This document shows positions 53,467 to 62,412 of a stretch of 64,000 nt of DNA, piece after piece. The stretch lies in assembly GCF_003033885.1 (NCBI RefSeq), contig NZ_CP024081.1:5701178-5765177 (forward strand). The letters run 5' to 3'. Every line of letters starts with the position of its first letter. Within the stretch, counting starts at the first letter, position 1. A program made the position numbers and the translations under genes. The DNA comes from Pseudomonas rhizophila. Lineage in GTDB: Bacteria > Pseudomonadota > Gammaproteobacteria > Pseudomonadales > Pseudomonadaceae. The notes below the pieces were generated by a model, which was not told the origin of the DNA, did not search any database, and saw only the letters and a program-made list of their open reading frames with translations.

Positions 53467-54906
53467 ATGGATTACTTCGGCCCGCATGTTTTCGGTTACC
53501 TGATCGCACTGCTTCACACTCTGGGTTCCATCGCCGCCGTTCACGCGGTGCTTACGGTGCGCACCGCTCAGGGTTCCATCGCCTGGGCCCTGTCGTTGGT
53601 ATTTATCCCCTACCTGACATTGATTCCCTATCTGGTTTTCGGCCGGAGCACGTTCGACGGCTATATCAAGGCGCGCCGGCAAGCCAACGAAGAAATGCGC
53701 AAAGCGGTTTCCGAGCTGAACTGGCGGCCATGGGTCGAAGAAGCCCTCGCCGCCCGCGCCTCTGAGGCCTACGCCTCGTTACGGGCGATGCCCAAGCTGG
53801 GCCGCACGCCGTGCCTGGCGAACAACCAGGTGCGCTTGCTCATCAATGGCTTCGCCACATTCGAGGCGATTTTCGAGGCCATTGAGAGTGCCCGGGAAGC
53901 CGTGCTGATTCAGTTTTTCATCATCCACGACGACCGCCTCGGTCAACGTCTAAAAACGCTGCTCCTGAAGAAAGCCGCCGAAGGTGTTGCGGTGTATCTG
54001 CTGTATGACCGCATTGGCAGCCATTCCCTGCCCCACCGCTACGTCCAAGCTTTGCGTGATGGCGGGGTCCATGTCAAAGCCTTCGCCACCCGTAGCGGCT
54101 GGCTCAACCGATTCCAGGTCAATTTTCGCAACCATCGCAAAATCGTCGCGGTGGACGGCGTCTTGGGTTTCGTTGGCGGCCATAACGTGGGCGATGAGTA
54201 CATGGGTGAAAAGCCGCCCTTGGCGCCATGGCGCGATACCCATGTGGAAGTACGCGGGCCCGTCGTGGCGAGCATGCAAGAGTCGTTTGCTGAAGACTGG
54301 TTCTGGGCGGCCCGCTCATTGCCGCCGCTCATCCTGCCGGACGCGTACCCGGATGATGGCGTACTCTGCCAGTTGCTGGCCAGCGGCCCGGCCGACGCGT
54401 ACGAAACCTGTTCACTGTTTTTTGTCGAAGCGATCCATGCGGCCAGCGAACGTGTCTGGATCACCACGCCGTACTTCATTCCTGATGAAGCGGTATTCGC
54501 TGCGTTGCGCCTGGCGGTATTGCGCGGGGTAGACGTGCGCATCTTGCTGCCCTCACGCCCGGACCATAAGGTCGTCTACGCGGCGTCGAGCCTGTACGCG
54601 TTCGAAGCCGTACGGGCCGGCGTGCGGGTGTTTCGTTATGAGCCGGGCTTCCTGCACCAGAAAGTCGTGCTGATTGACCGGGAAATCAGCGCCATCGGCA
54701 GCGCCAACCTGGACAATCGTTCGTTCCGGCTCAACTTCGAGGTGATGCTACTGACCGTGGATATTTCGTTCGCCACTCAGGTCGAGCAGATGCTCGAGGA
54801 CGACTTCGCCCAAGCGCTGGAAATAGACAAACAGGAAAGCCGGGAGACCCACCGCCTGCAGAAGATCGGCATGCGGATCGCCCGGCTTATTTCCCCGATA
54901 CTCTAA
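53467..54906 (+). CDS. cls: cardiolipin synthase (ClsA type)
   Basis: A 479-residue membrane-bound phospholipase D-family enzyme that makes cardiolipin from two phosphatidylglycerol molecules. Two N-terminal membrane helices (about 5-60) are followed by two HKD motifs: [27 protein letters not shown] (about 220) and [24 protein letters not shown] (about 400). The start at 53467 is supported by AAGG 8 bases upstream; the frame to 53440 is less likely. It is convergent with the CFA synthase, another phospholipid-modifying enzyme. Confidence 0.94.
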   Translation: MDYFGPHVFGYLIALLHTLGSIAAVHAVLTVRTAQGSIAWALSLVFIPYLTLIPYLVFGRSTFDGYIKARRQANEEMRKAVSELNWRPWVEEALAARASEAYASLRAMPKLGRTPCLANNQVRLLINGFATFEAIFEAIESAREAVLIQFFIIHDDRLGQRLKTLLLKKAAEGVAVYLLYDRIGSHSLPHRYVQALRDGGVHVKAFATRSGWLNRFQVNFRNHRKIVAVDGVLGFVGGHNVGDEYMGEKPPLAPWRDTHVEVRGPVVASMQESFAEDWFWAARSLPPLILPDAYPDDGVLCQLLASGPADAYETCSLFFVEAIHAASERVWITTPYFIPDEAVFAALRLAVLRGVDVRILLPSRPDHKVVYAASSLYAFEAVRAGVRVFRYEPGFLHQKVVLIDREISAIGSANLDNRSFRLNFEVMLLTVDISFATQVEQMLEDDFAQALEIDKQESRETHRLQKIGMRIARLISPIL

Positions 54907-54921
54907 GTGGCACACATCTGA

Positions 54922-56109
54922 TCAAGGGGTATAGATGTCGTCGCGAGTCCAGGGCAATTCATGGCTGCCATCGGCGTGCGTCTTCACCGCCAGGATCTGG
55001 TGCAGGTTGATCCACCCCTTGGCGAATGCGTAGGCGCATCCGGCCAGATAAAGCCGCCAGATCCGCAGCGCTTGCTCCGGCACTTCTTTGGCGGCGGCCT
55101 CAAGGTTGTCTTCCAGCCGCTCACTCCAATGATCGAGCGTGCGGGCGTAATGCATGCGCAGGCTTTCCACATCGACAATCTCCAACCCCGCTTCGCTGAT
55201 CTGGGCGGAAATCATCGACAGGTGCGGCAGCTCGCCATTGGGGAACACATACTTCTCAATGAACTCGCCCGCGCCACGTCCGACCGGGCGGCCATCAGTG
55301 TGCTTGGCGGTGATGCCATGGTTCATCACCAAGCCACCCTCGCGAACCGCGCCGAAAAGCGTTTTGCAGTACTGCTGGAGATTGGCATGACCGACATGCT
55401 CGAACATGCCGACGCTGACCACCTTGTCGAAGCGACCGTCCTGGGGCAGGTCCCGATAGTCGAGCAACTGCAACTCCACTTGATCCTCCAACCCCTGCGC
55501 CTTGACCCGTTCCCGAGCGAGGGTCAGTTGCGCCTGGCTGAGGGTAATGCCGAAGACCCTGGCGCCGAATTCCCGGGCAGCGTAACGGGCCAAACCACCC
55601 CATCCGCACCCCACATCCAGCAGATAATCACCGGGTTGCAGACGCAGTTTGCGACACAGATGGCGGAATTTGGCTTGCTGGGCTTGTTCGAGGGTTTCGC
55701 TACCGGTCTCGAAATAGGCACAGGAATAAGCCATGTCGCTGTCGAGCCACAGCTGATAGAACGCGTTGGAAAGGTCGTAATGATAGGAAATCGCCTTGGC
55801 GTCGGTTTCCTTGTCGTGAACTGAACGCACGGGTTGATTCGCGCCATCGTCTTCCATCAGCGCCTGACTCAGTTCATCACAGACGCGAATGACTTCGTTG
55901 ATCGAACCTTCGAGTTCCAGCTTGCCTTCTACAAACGCCGCACCCAGCGCGTTCAGACTGGGGTGGGTGAATTGCGCGACCATTTGTGGGTCCTTGACCA
56001 CGATCGTGACGCTGGGGTCGGCACCCAACGTAAACTCATGGCCGTCCCAGAGCCGCAGCCGAAGCGGTAAATGCAGATTCTGTAAGGCCGGTGGAAGTTG
56101 CGCGAGCAT
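54922..56109 (-). CDS. cfa: cyclopropane-fatty-acyl-phospholipid synthase
   Basis: A 395-residue SAM-dependent methyltransferase that converts unsaturated acyl chains of membrane phospholipids to cyclopropanes. It has an N-terminal lipid-binding domain (about 1-100), SYHYDLSNAFYQLWLDSDMAYSCAYFE, the SAM-binding DVGCGWGGLARYAA near 167, SVGMFEHVGHANL and the C-terminal WRLYLAGCAYAF. The start at 56109 has GGGGGA 8 bases upstream. Pseudomonads often have more than one such enzyme, so it may be a paralogue. Confidence 0.9.
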   Translation of the reverse strand: MLAQLPPALQNLHLPLRLRLWDGHEFTLGADPSVTIVVKDPQMVAQFTHPSLNALGAAFVEGKLELEGSINEVIRVCDELSQALMEDDGANQPVRSVHDKETDAKAISYHYDLSNAFYQLWLDSDMAYSCAYFETGSETLEQAQQAKFRHLCRKLRLQPGDYLLDVGCGWGGLARYAAREFGARVFGITLSQAQLTLARERVKAQGLEDQVELQLLDYRDLPQDGRFDKVVSVGMFEHVGHANLQQYCKTLFGAVREGGLVMNHGITAKHTDGRPVGRGAGEFIEKYVFPNGELPHLSMISAQISEAGLEIVDVESLRMHYARTLDHWSERLEDNLEAAAKEVPEQALRIWRLYLAGCAYAFAKGWINLHQILAVKTHADGSHELPWTRDDIYTP

Positions 56110-56124
56110 GAGATATCCCCCTTG

Positions 56125-56140
56125 TTTCAGACGACTGAAA
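56125..56140. promoter_or_regulatory. dyad upstream of cfa
   Basis: TTTCAG-ACGA-CTGAAA, 16 bases upstream of the CFA start codon, just before its ribosome site. Possible operator or leader hairpin. Confidence 0.3.
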
Positions 56141-56159
56141 TGAGGGTAGACCATCCTAG

Positions 56160-56195
56160 AAAAATAGCAGGCTATCGAATTTATAGCCTTTTTCT
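56160..56195. terminator. terminator-like hairpin
   Basis: AGGCTAT / ATAGCCT with a 7-base loop, flanked by AAAAATAG on the left and TTTTTCT on the right. It can end transcripts from either direction and separates cfa from the P-type ATPase operon. Confidence 0.5.
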
Positions 56196-56261
56196 ATCGC
56201 CTTCCACATCTACTGTTCTAACCAGTAACTCCCTGAAGGGGTACACCCTCTGCGTAGCTGA

Positions 56262-58205
56262 CTATGAGTATGGCCTACAGTTCGCCGAAATTCCCCTTTG
56301 GTCGAGGGTCTCGATTTTCAACAGCGGTTCCTGAAACCGCAAAAGACGCCCGGCATTACCCAAGACCAGCAACGTGCTCACGTTATGCAGCAATGCCGCG
56401 ATCATCGCCCCAGCCGCGCCAAGCCAACCGAATGCGGCGAAAGCGATGATCGCCAGCGTCCAGCCCAACCCGATGATCACGTTGACCTGCAACGTGCGCC
56501 TGCATCGACGACTCAGGCGCACGCAGGTGCCGAGGCGGCGCAGGTCACTGCCGATCAATACAATGTCCGCCGACGCAAGCGCGATGTCCGAGCCACCCGC
56601 CCCCATCGCTATGCCCACTACTCCGGCCTTGAGCGCCAGGGAATCATTGATGCCATCCCCCACCACCATGGGTCGCAAGCCGTGGTCGATCTCGGCCATG
56701 ACCCGTTTAAGTTTGTCTTCAGGCAAAGCGTGAGCCTGCACTTCGCCAATACCGATTTCCCGCGCCAGTCTGTTGGCTACGCTCTGGCGGTCCCCGGTCA
56801 GCAACAACTGGCGCCCCAGGCCCAGCGCCCGCAACTCAGCCATGGCCTGGCGCGCTTCCGGCTTGGTGCTGTCGGCCAACAACAGCCAGGCGATGAACGT
56901 TCCCCCCAAGGCCAGGCCGGCAATAGGTCCGTCATGGTCAGGGATCGGCGAAGTCTCGATCCTCAACCGGGCGAACAACTCAGCCCGACCAAGAGCCGCC
57001 TCACCTTGGTCGGTCATCGCCACCACACCCAACCCTTGGTGTTCGTGGATTTCGGTCAGCGGCAGATATTTTTCCGGCGCCACCAACCCAGCCAACGCAC
57101 GACTGACCGGATGGCTGCTGGCCGAACCGAGGCTGGCGGCCAATGGCAGCAGAAAGGATTCATGCTCGCGGACGCTGTCGATGGATTGCAGGCGAAGGAT
57201 GCCGTGGGTAAGCGTGCCCGTTTTGTCGACGACCAGCGAGGTCAGGTCCGCCAGTTCCTCCAGGAAGGCCGCACTACGGATCAGGATTCCATGACGCGCC
57301 GCGACTGCGATGCCGGCAACCGCCGTCGCCGGAGCTGACAGGACCAGTGCGCAAGGACACGCTGCCACCAACACCGCCAGCATCGCCTGGGCGTCGTTTG
57401 TAACGAACCAGGTCACCGCCGCCAACAGCAACACCAGCACCAGATAACTGGCGGCGTACCGTTCAAGCAACCGGGTGATGGGCGGCTTGGAACGCTCGGC
57501 GTTTTGCATCAGGGCAATGACTCTGCCCAGAGTCGACTCATCCCCCGTGCGAGTCACTTCCAGGCGTAGCAGGCCATCGAGGTTGATCGCGCCCCCAAAG
57601 ACCTCATTGCCCACCAGCGCCTCCAACGGCACCGCCTCACCCGTAATGGGCGCGGTGTCGAGACTGGCCTGGCCAGACAGGACCCGGCCATCCACCGGCA
57701 CCCGATCACCGGCGCGCACTTCCACCACATCGCCGGGTCGGAGCGTGGCGTTGTCGACTTCGATTATCGAGCCGTCGGCCTGAACCTTGCGCCCCTGGCT
57801 TCGGGTCAGTTGGGCGAGGGCATCGATGGCTTCCTGGGAACCGAGGACGCTGCGCTCCTCCAGCACGTGACCGAAGGTCATGATGATCGGCAACAGCGCA
57901 GCCGTCAGCAAATCCCCCGTGGCCCAAGCGCCGAGCATGGTCAGGGCAATCAGTTGATCGGTGACGCCATGCAGGCTCGGATATCGCAAGCTGTACCAGG
58001 CCGAACGCATCACCGGTACAGCCACCAACACGGAGGCCGCCCCCCACAGTAGTTGGCTGACAGCGTTCTGCTCCGGCGCCCACCCGCGCCATACCAGACC
58101 CAACGCGAGCAGACCGAGGGCAATCATCGCCAGCGTCAGTTGCCGCGCAACCGTACGCTGTTCGCTGGAAGACAACATGGACGCGGTGAGGGTTTCGGCG
58201 TTCAT
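56262..58205 (-). CDS. P1B-type heavy-metal translocating ATPase (CPC motif, no N-terminal metal domain)
   Basis: A 647-residue metal pump. It has the phosphatase/actuator TITGEAVPLEA, the transport-site CPC in ACPCALVLSAP, the phosphorylated Asp in DKTGTLTHG, the HP locus SSHPVSRAL, and GDGINDSLALKAGVVGIAMG. No CxxC or His-rich N-terminal metal-binding domain is present, and TM8 carries LLHNVSTLLVLGNAGRLL instead of the D-x-G usual in zinc/cadmium exporters, so its metal is uncertain. It is the last gene of a four-gene operon; its ATG overlaps the preceding band-7 gene by 4 bases (ATGA). Confidence 0.9.
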   Translation of the reverse strand: MNAETLTASMLSSSEQRTVARQLTLAMIALGLLALGLVWRGWAPEQNAVSQLLWGAASVLVAVPVMRSAWYSLRYPSLHGVTDQLIALTMLGAWATGDLLTAALLPIIMTFGHVLEERSVLGSQEAIDALAQLTRSQGRKVQADGSIIEVDNATLRPGDVVEVRAGDRVPVDGRVLSGQASLDTAPITGEAVPLEALVGNEVFGGAINLDGLLRLEVTRTGDESTLGRVIALMQNAERSKPPITRLLERYAASYLVLVLLLAAVTWFVTNDAQAMLAVLVAACPCALVLSAPATAVAGIAVAARHGILIRSAAFLEELADLTSLVVDKTGTLTHGILRLQSIDSVREHESFLLPLAASLGSASSHPVSRALAGLVAPEKYLPLTEIHEHQGLGVVAMTDQGEAALGRAELFARLRIETSPIPDHDGPIAGLALGGTFIAWLLLADSTKPEARQAMAELRALGLGRQLLLTGDRQSVANRLAREIGIGEVQAHALPEDKLKRVMAEIDHGLRPMVVGDGINDSLALKAGVVGIAMGAGGSDIALASADIVLIGSDLRRLGTCVRLSRRCRRTLQVNVIIGLGWTLAIIAFAAFGWLGAAGAMIAALLHNVSTLLVLGNAGRLLRFQEPLLKIETLDQRGISANCRPYS

Positions 58206-59254
58206 TGCTCAGCTCCCTGAATGATCAGGCGGGAATCGTCTTGCGGATCGACCGTTGTCACCGAACCGGCTTGGCGAAGAATGCCGGGTATACGTTCGCG
58301 ATAAAGGCGTAGCCACATCTGAGGATCGCTCTCCTGAGTCTTCGCCAGGCTGAGGACCGTAGCAGTGTCAGCCGAGGCTTTGGCGAGCCGTTCACTGGCC
58401 TGAGCATGGGCAATCTGAAGGGCACGGTCGGCGTCCTCGCGGGCGGTCTGGGTCAGTTTCTCGGCTTCGGTGCGGGCGTTCGCCACGGCTTGGTCTGCCT
58501 GCTGGCTAGCGGTCAGTACCGCATTGAACGCACTCACCGCAGGGCCCGGAAGGCTCGATTGCACATCGACGCGCACCACCTCAATCCCTAGCCCCTGCCC
58601 TGTCGCGGCAAGATCGGCCAAGCGTCGATTGATGCCCTGGAGCAGATCACTGCGCAAGCGTTCACGACGTTCGGCCGCCTGGTTATCGCGGCCGATCAAT
58701 TCGGGACGAGCCACGAGAATCGTATCCAGGTCCCGTGCTGCACTAAGGCTTATGGCGCTGCGGGTGACCAACCGGTCCAGCGCCGGCAACACATGCTCGC
58801 CCTGTACAACGAAGGCATAGGGCTCGCTGACTTTGTAGAACACCCGCACATCCAACTGCACCACTCCCGCGTCACCGGTCAATAGATAGCCAGAACCGGC
58901 CAGCGCATCGCTGACCGGTGAGGCAAAACTGGCGACGCGGTCAGCCTGCAAAGCCGCATCCGAACGCAGCAGGTTTTCAACCCGCCGCTCCAGGACCCGA
59001 TCCGCCGCCGGCAGCAAGATCACGTGTTCCACCGGACGAGGCCAAGCAAGCAAAAGGCCGGCATTCTGGACTCGATCCAGGGCGCCGAAACGCAGGATCA
59101 CTGCACGACTCTGCGGATCAATCTGTCGCACATTTGAAAATGCCCAGGCCAGCGCGGCTAAAACCGTGACGGCATAGAGCGCCAGAAAGGCTAGCCGTCC
59201 GGCCTGAATCCAGGGGCTGACGGAGGTATTTGTTCCACGTGGAACCAAACTCAT
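58202..59254 (-). CDS. membrane SPFH/band-7 protein, HflK/HflC-like (second small member)
   Basis: A 350-residue protein. One N-terminal membrane helix (about 18-42) is followed by an SPFH domain: IDPQSRAVILRFGALDRVQNAGLLLAWPRPVEHVILLPAADR, LTGDAGVVQLDVRVFYKVSEP and an Ala/Glu-rich coiled coil (about 240-310; AEKLTQTAREDADRALQIAHAQA). This order matches HflK/HflC, the regulators of FtsH. It overlaps both neighbours by 4 bases (ATGA), so it is translated with them. Its first codons contain a parS-like site. True hflK-hflC are usually found near hfq-hflX, so this is a paralogue with a specialised role. Confidence 0.86.
   Translation of the reverse strand: MSLVPRGTNTSVSPWIQAGRLAFLALYAVTVLAALAWAFSNVRQIDPQSRAVILRFGALDRVQNAGLLLAWPRPVEHVILLPAADRVLERRVENLLRSDAALQADRVASFASPVSDALAGSGYLLTGDAGVVQLDVRVFYKVSEPYAFVVQGEHVLPALDRLVTRSAISLSAARDLDTILVARPELIGRDNQAAERRERLRSDLLQGINRRLADLAATGQGLGIEVVRVDVQSSLPGPAVSAFNAVLTASQQADQAVANARTEAEKLTQTAREDADRALQIAHAQASERLAKASADTATVLSLAKTQESDPQMWLRLYRERIPGILRQAGSVTTVDPQDDSRLIIQGAEQ
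59231..59246. other. parS-like site 3, within the start of the HflK/C-like gene
   Basis: TGTTCCACGTGGAACC, 15 of 16 bases like TGTTCCACGTGGAACA. It encodes VPRGT in the first ten codons of the gene. Confidence 0.7.
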
Positions 59255-60288
59255 GGCCGTGTTCCACCTAAACGTTCCACGGATGGTGGGCCCTCTACCA
59301 AGGCGCGAAACGGTGCGGCGTCGGTGCGCAAAATCAGTTTCGTACCCGGGGAAACAATCGTTCCCAAGGTGTCCAGCGAGCGCAGAAGGTTGTAGAGCTG
59401 GGGGGACCCGGCGTATGCCTTGCTATAGATCCCGGCAGCTTCAACACGGGACTGCGCCTCGATCTCAGCCGCTTTCACCTTTGCATCGGCCTGAAGAATC
59501 CTCGCATCACGCTCTGCGGCAGAACGAATCTGCGCCGCTTCACGCTTACCAATGGCGGTGCGCTCAGTAGCAATGGTTTCACGCTCAGCGCGCATGCGAT
59601 CCACCGTCGCAGTCAGCGTCACCGACGGTAAGGTCAAGCGCTCGATGCCAACTTGCAGCACCCGAACGCCGTAGGTGCTGAGCAATTGTTGATCAATCTG
59701 CTGCCGCAACTGAGCTTCAAAATCGGCGATGCGCACTTGGCTGGCATCGGTGTTGACCAGGCTGGCCAAATCAAAACTGGCGGCGGTGGTTTCCAAGGCT
59801 GAACCAACGAACGTGCGAATCTGCCGTGCAGCTTCATCCGGTTGATTCTGCACCGCACGCATAAAGCGCTGAACGTTTTGCGGGTCACCCTGCACCTGCC
59901 ACGCCACGTAGGCCTGAACAATGATCCGCAATCCGTCGCGGGTACCCACGTCCTGAAGCCCGCTGGAGGTGGTGCGTAATCGCAGGTCCACCGGGATCGC
60001 CGCTTCGAACGGTGCCGGCCAGTGCCAGTTCAAACCTGGTTGCAGCAGCACCCGCGCCGGATTGCCGAAACGGGTAATGACCGTCGCCTCTCCCGAGCGC
60101 ACTTGCACCAGGCTGGAGGCAGCGATAGCAAACGCCACCAGCAGCGCCGCCCAGCCCACCCGGCCCCAAGGAAACGGGCCGGCCACATGTGGATCGTCAT
60201 GATGGTGATGATGCCCGTGGTGATGGTGGTGGCCGGCATGAGCGTGACCGGGATGATCATGGTGATCATGTGAAGAAGACTGGCTCAA
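59251..60288 (-). CDS. membrane SPFH/band-7 protein with His-rich N-terminus, HflC-like
   Basis: A 345-residue protein. The cytoplasmic-side N-terminus holds 17 His in the first 34 residues (HDHHDHPGHAHAG, then two runs of five His), a typical metal-binding tail. One membrane helix (about 44-62) follows, then an SPFH domain (TVITRFGNPARVLLQPGLNWHWPAPFEAAIPVDLR, YVAWQVQGDPQ) and a coiled coil with repeated AERDARILQADAKVKAAEIEAQ. The start is a TTG at 60288 overlapping the upstream stop, with GGAG 7-8 bases before it. It is the only member of the four-gene set with a His cluster and could sense, store or pass a metal to the adjoining P-type ATPase. Confidence 0.86.
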   Translation of the reverse strand: MSQSSSHDHHDHPGHAHAGHHHHHGHHHHHDDPHVAGPFPWGRVGWAALLVAFAIAASSLVQVRSGEATVITRFGNPARVLLQPGLNWHWPAPFEAAIPVDLRLRTTSSGLQDVGTRDGLRIIVQAYVAWQVQGDPQNVQRFMRAVQNQPDEAARQIRTFVGSALETTAASFDLASLVNTDASQVRIADFEAQLRQQIDQQLLSTYGVRVLQVGIERLTLPSVTLTATVDRMRAERETIATERTAIGKREAAQIRSAAERDARILQADAKVKAAEIEAQSRVEAAGIYSKAYAGSPQLYNLLRSLDTLGTIVSPGTKLILRTDAAPFRALVEGPPSVERLGGTRP

Positions 60289-62246
60289 TGGGCAGCTCCT
60301 GGCTGGACCGGGTTAGGCGGCGAGGCGGGATCCGCCGGCAGCGTGAACGTACGCAAATCGAGGGTGGGCGCGTTGCTCCCAGCCCCCAGGCGATGATCGA
60401 GAATCAGCAGCTTTGCATTGCCAAGTCCCTGGCTTAGCTGGCTGAGGTATTGCTCCAGCACAAAAGCATGGCCAGCCGTTGCGTAGGCTTGGCGTTCGGC
60501 GTTGAAGCGCAAGTCGGCGGCTTGGGCGGTCGCATTGATTTCTCGGGCGGTGGCTTGAGCCTGGTCATGGACGATGCTGGCTTGCAACTGCGCCTGGTTA
60601 GTCTGCTGCGCTGCGGCACCACGCTCCCGGGCGATCAGGGCCTGGGCGCCAATCTGCGCCGCTTGCACGCCGTGATAGGCATTGGCGGCGCCGGCCGGCG
60701 GATGAATCGCTTCGACCACCGTCGCCAGAATTTCCACACCGCTGTCGAGCCTCTGCAAGTCGGCCTGTACGGCACGGCCGATTTCATCCGCCAGACTGAC
60801 CCGATCGACACCCAGCAAACCATCGAGCGTCCGCGAGGCGAACTCATGCACCAGAACGCGGCTGGCGGTGCTGCCGATCAGCGCGGGCACATCGGCACTG
60901 TTGTAGGTGGCCGCCAGTGCCGCCGCGTCGGTAAGGCCGATGCGATAGACGAAACGCACGTCCATGTTGACGATCTGGAAGCTCTGCTGATCGGCCCGGC
61001 GGCTGGCGATGACTTGGGATTTTTCGTTCACATGACTGGCGTCCCACAATCGATTGGCAGCCGCGGGCGCCGGTCCTTCCGCTGAATCAGCCTCGGTAAC
61101 CATCCGGTTGCCGCCGACGCTGGTGGCCAGTTCATGCACGACGCCGTTCTCGACGTTCAACACCCTGCCCAACGGCCACGGCAAGCCGACTTGCAGGCCA
61201 GGGCCGAATACTTCCACCGGTTTACCAAAGCGCTCGTAGATGCCCCGCCCTTGCAACGGAACCTCATGCACACCAGTCAGCAGCCACCCCACCAAGGACA
61301 CTAGCGCCACCACCGGCAAAAAGGCGCGACGCATGTAGCTGAACGCCCAGATCTGACGCAAGTCGATCCCGAAATGACTGTGCAGCTCATGTTGCAGCGC
61401 CGACAACGGCCGTGGTGGCCAGCGCAGCAACTCGGCGATGACACTTCGGCCCAGCAATGATGGCTCTTGGGAATCCCGGCGCGGGCTGAACAACGACAGC
61501 AATGCGCGCAGTAACAATTCCGCCGCCACCAGAGCCGGCAGCACCCCCATCAGCACGGCCAGGCGCACCGGCCAGATGGACGTTGGTGCGGCGAACAGCA
61601 CGCACAAGGCGCCCAGCACCAGTACGACAATCGCCACCCGGGTCAGCTGAGCCAGCGCCTGGGCCTCCGGCCATTGCTGAGGGGATTGCTGGACCCACTG
61701 ACGCTCCAACACCAACAACCCGAACGCCAGCAGTAAAGAGAGCACCGCTCCCACACTGGCCGACACGCCGAGCTCGGTCGCAGGTAATTCCAGGTTCCAG
61801 GTTTGCTCCAGACTGAACAGCACCAGGAGTGCCCAACCGAGCAGCCACAACGTGGGGCCGCCGATGTGCTTGAGCAGGGCGATCCAACGGACACTGATTC
61901 GATCCAGCAGGCGCTCATACCAGCCATGGTCATCCACTGGCGGGGTTTCAGAAACCGGGATATCCATAACCGGCATCAGCGCCCTGCCCCGCCACTGGGT
62001 GATCCACCAGGCCGATTGCAGACCCGCCACCAGCACCCATACTCCGGCACTTTGACTGACCAGCAGCGGCGGCCACATCGACTGCGGCGAGAACAACCCG
62101 ATGAAAAACGCCACCACCAGGCCCAGGCTCGCTACGCCACCCAACCCGAAGGCGATCCGCCTCAAGCGACGCCCCTGAAAGAGCGCCTGCTGGAACCGCG
62201 GCAACTGGGCTACCTCTGCCCCCTCGACATCAAGATCGATTTGCAT
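60285..62246 (-). CDS. large polytopic membrane SPFH/band-7 protein, HflK-like
   Basis: A 653-residue protein, much longer than HflK (about 400). The first half has several membrane segments (about 30-55, 65-85, 125-150, 160-180, 195-235), then a helix near 315-335 leads into an SPFH domain (about 335-610; LQGRGIYERFGKPVEVFGPGLQVGLPWPLG, VYRIGLTDAAALAATYNSADVPALIGSTASRVLVHEFASRTLDGLLGVDR). A coiled coil rich in Ala/Gln (about 530-600) and a Pro-rich tail follow. First gene of the operon, ATG at 62246; its stop overlaps the next gene's start. A Zur-like box lies 29 bases upstream. Function is inferred only from fold and context. Confidence 0.82.
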   Translation of the reverse strand: MQIDLDVEGAEVAQLPRFQQALFQGRRLRRIAFGLGGVASLGLVVAFFIGLFSPQSMWPPLLVSQSAGVWVLVAGLQSAWWITQWRGRALMPVMDIPVSETPPVDDHGWYERLLDRISVRWIALLKHIGGPTLWLLGWALLVLFSLEQTWNLELPATELGVSASVGAVLSLLLAFGLLVLERQWVQQSPQQWPEAQALAQLTRVAIVVLVLGALCVLFAAPTSIWPVRLAVLMGVLPALVAAELLLRALLSLFSPRRDSQEPSLLGRSVIAELLRWPPRPLSALQHELHSHFGIDLRQIWAFSYMRRAFLPVVALVSLVGWLLTGVHEVPLQGRGIYERFGKPVEVFGPGLQVGLPWPLGRVLNVENGVVHELATSVGGNRMVTEADSAEGPAPAAANRLWDASHVNEKSQVIASRRADQQSFQIVNMDVRFVYRIGLTDAAALAATYNSADVPALIGSTASRVLVHEFASRTLDGLLGVDRVSLADEIGRAVQADLQRLDSGVEILATVVEAIHPPAGAANAYHGVQAAQIGAQALIARERGAAAQQTNQAQLQASIVHDQAQATAREINATAQAADLRFNAERQAYATAGHAFVLEQYLSQLSQGLGNAKLLILDHRLGAGSNAPTLDLRTFTLPADPASPPNPVQPGAAH

Positions 62247-62274
62247 ACCACCCCGACGCGGCTCTGTTACATAT

Positions 62275-62289
62275 CGTTACCTTATAACG
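62275..62289. promoter_or_regulatory. degenerate Zur-like box upstream of the SPFH/P-type ATPase operon
   Basis: CGTTACCTTATAACG: the GTTA...TATAAC core agrees with GTTATA-TATAAC at 10 of 12 defined positions. It is 29 bases before the operon's start codon and 124 bases before the divergent lpd gene. Confidence 0.5.
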
Positions 62290-62412
62290 ACTCTTGTGAA
62301 ATTTATGTTTGAGCACCTTCTCGCAAATTCTCGACCCTGGCCCTTGACCGAGATATTCGAGAACGCACATATTACGATCATAATTTTTCTCAAGCAGAGC
62401 GGGAGAAGCGCC

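Noticed and set aside
59231..59254. LVPRG near the N-terminus as a thrombin-tag-like or vector sequence
   Set aside because: The codons are dictated by the embedded parS palindrome and the surrounding gene is an ordinary chromosomal gene; no tag or vector sequence is present.
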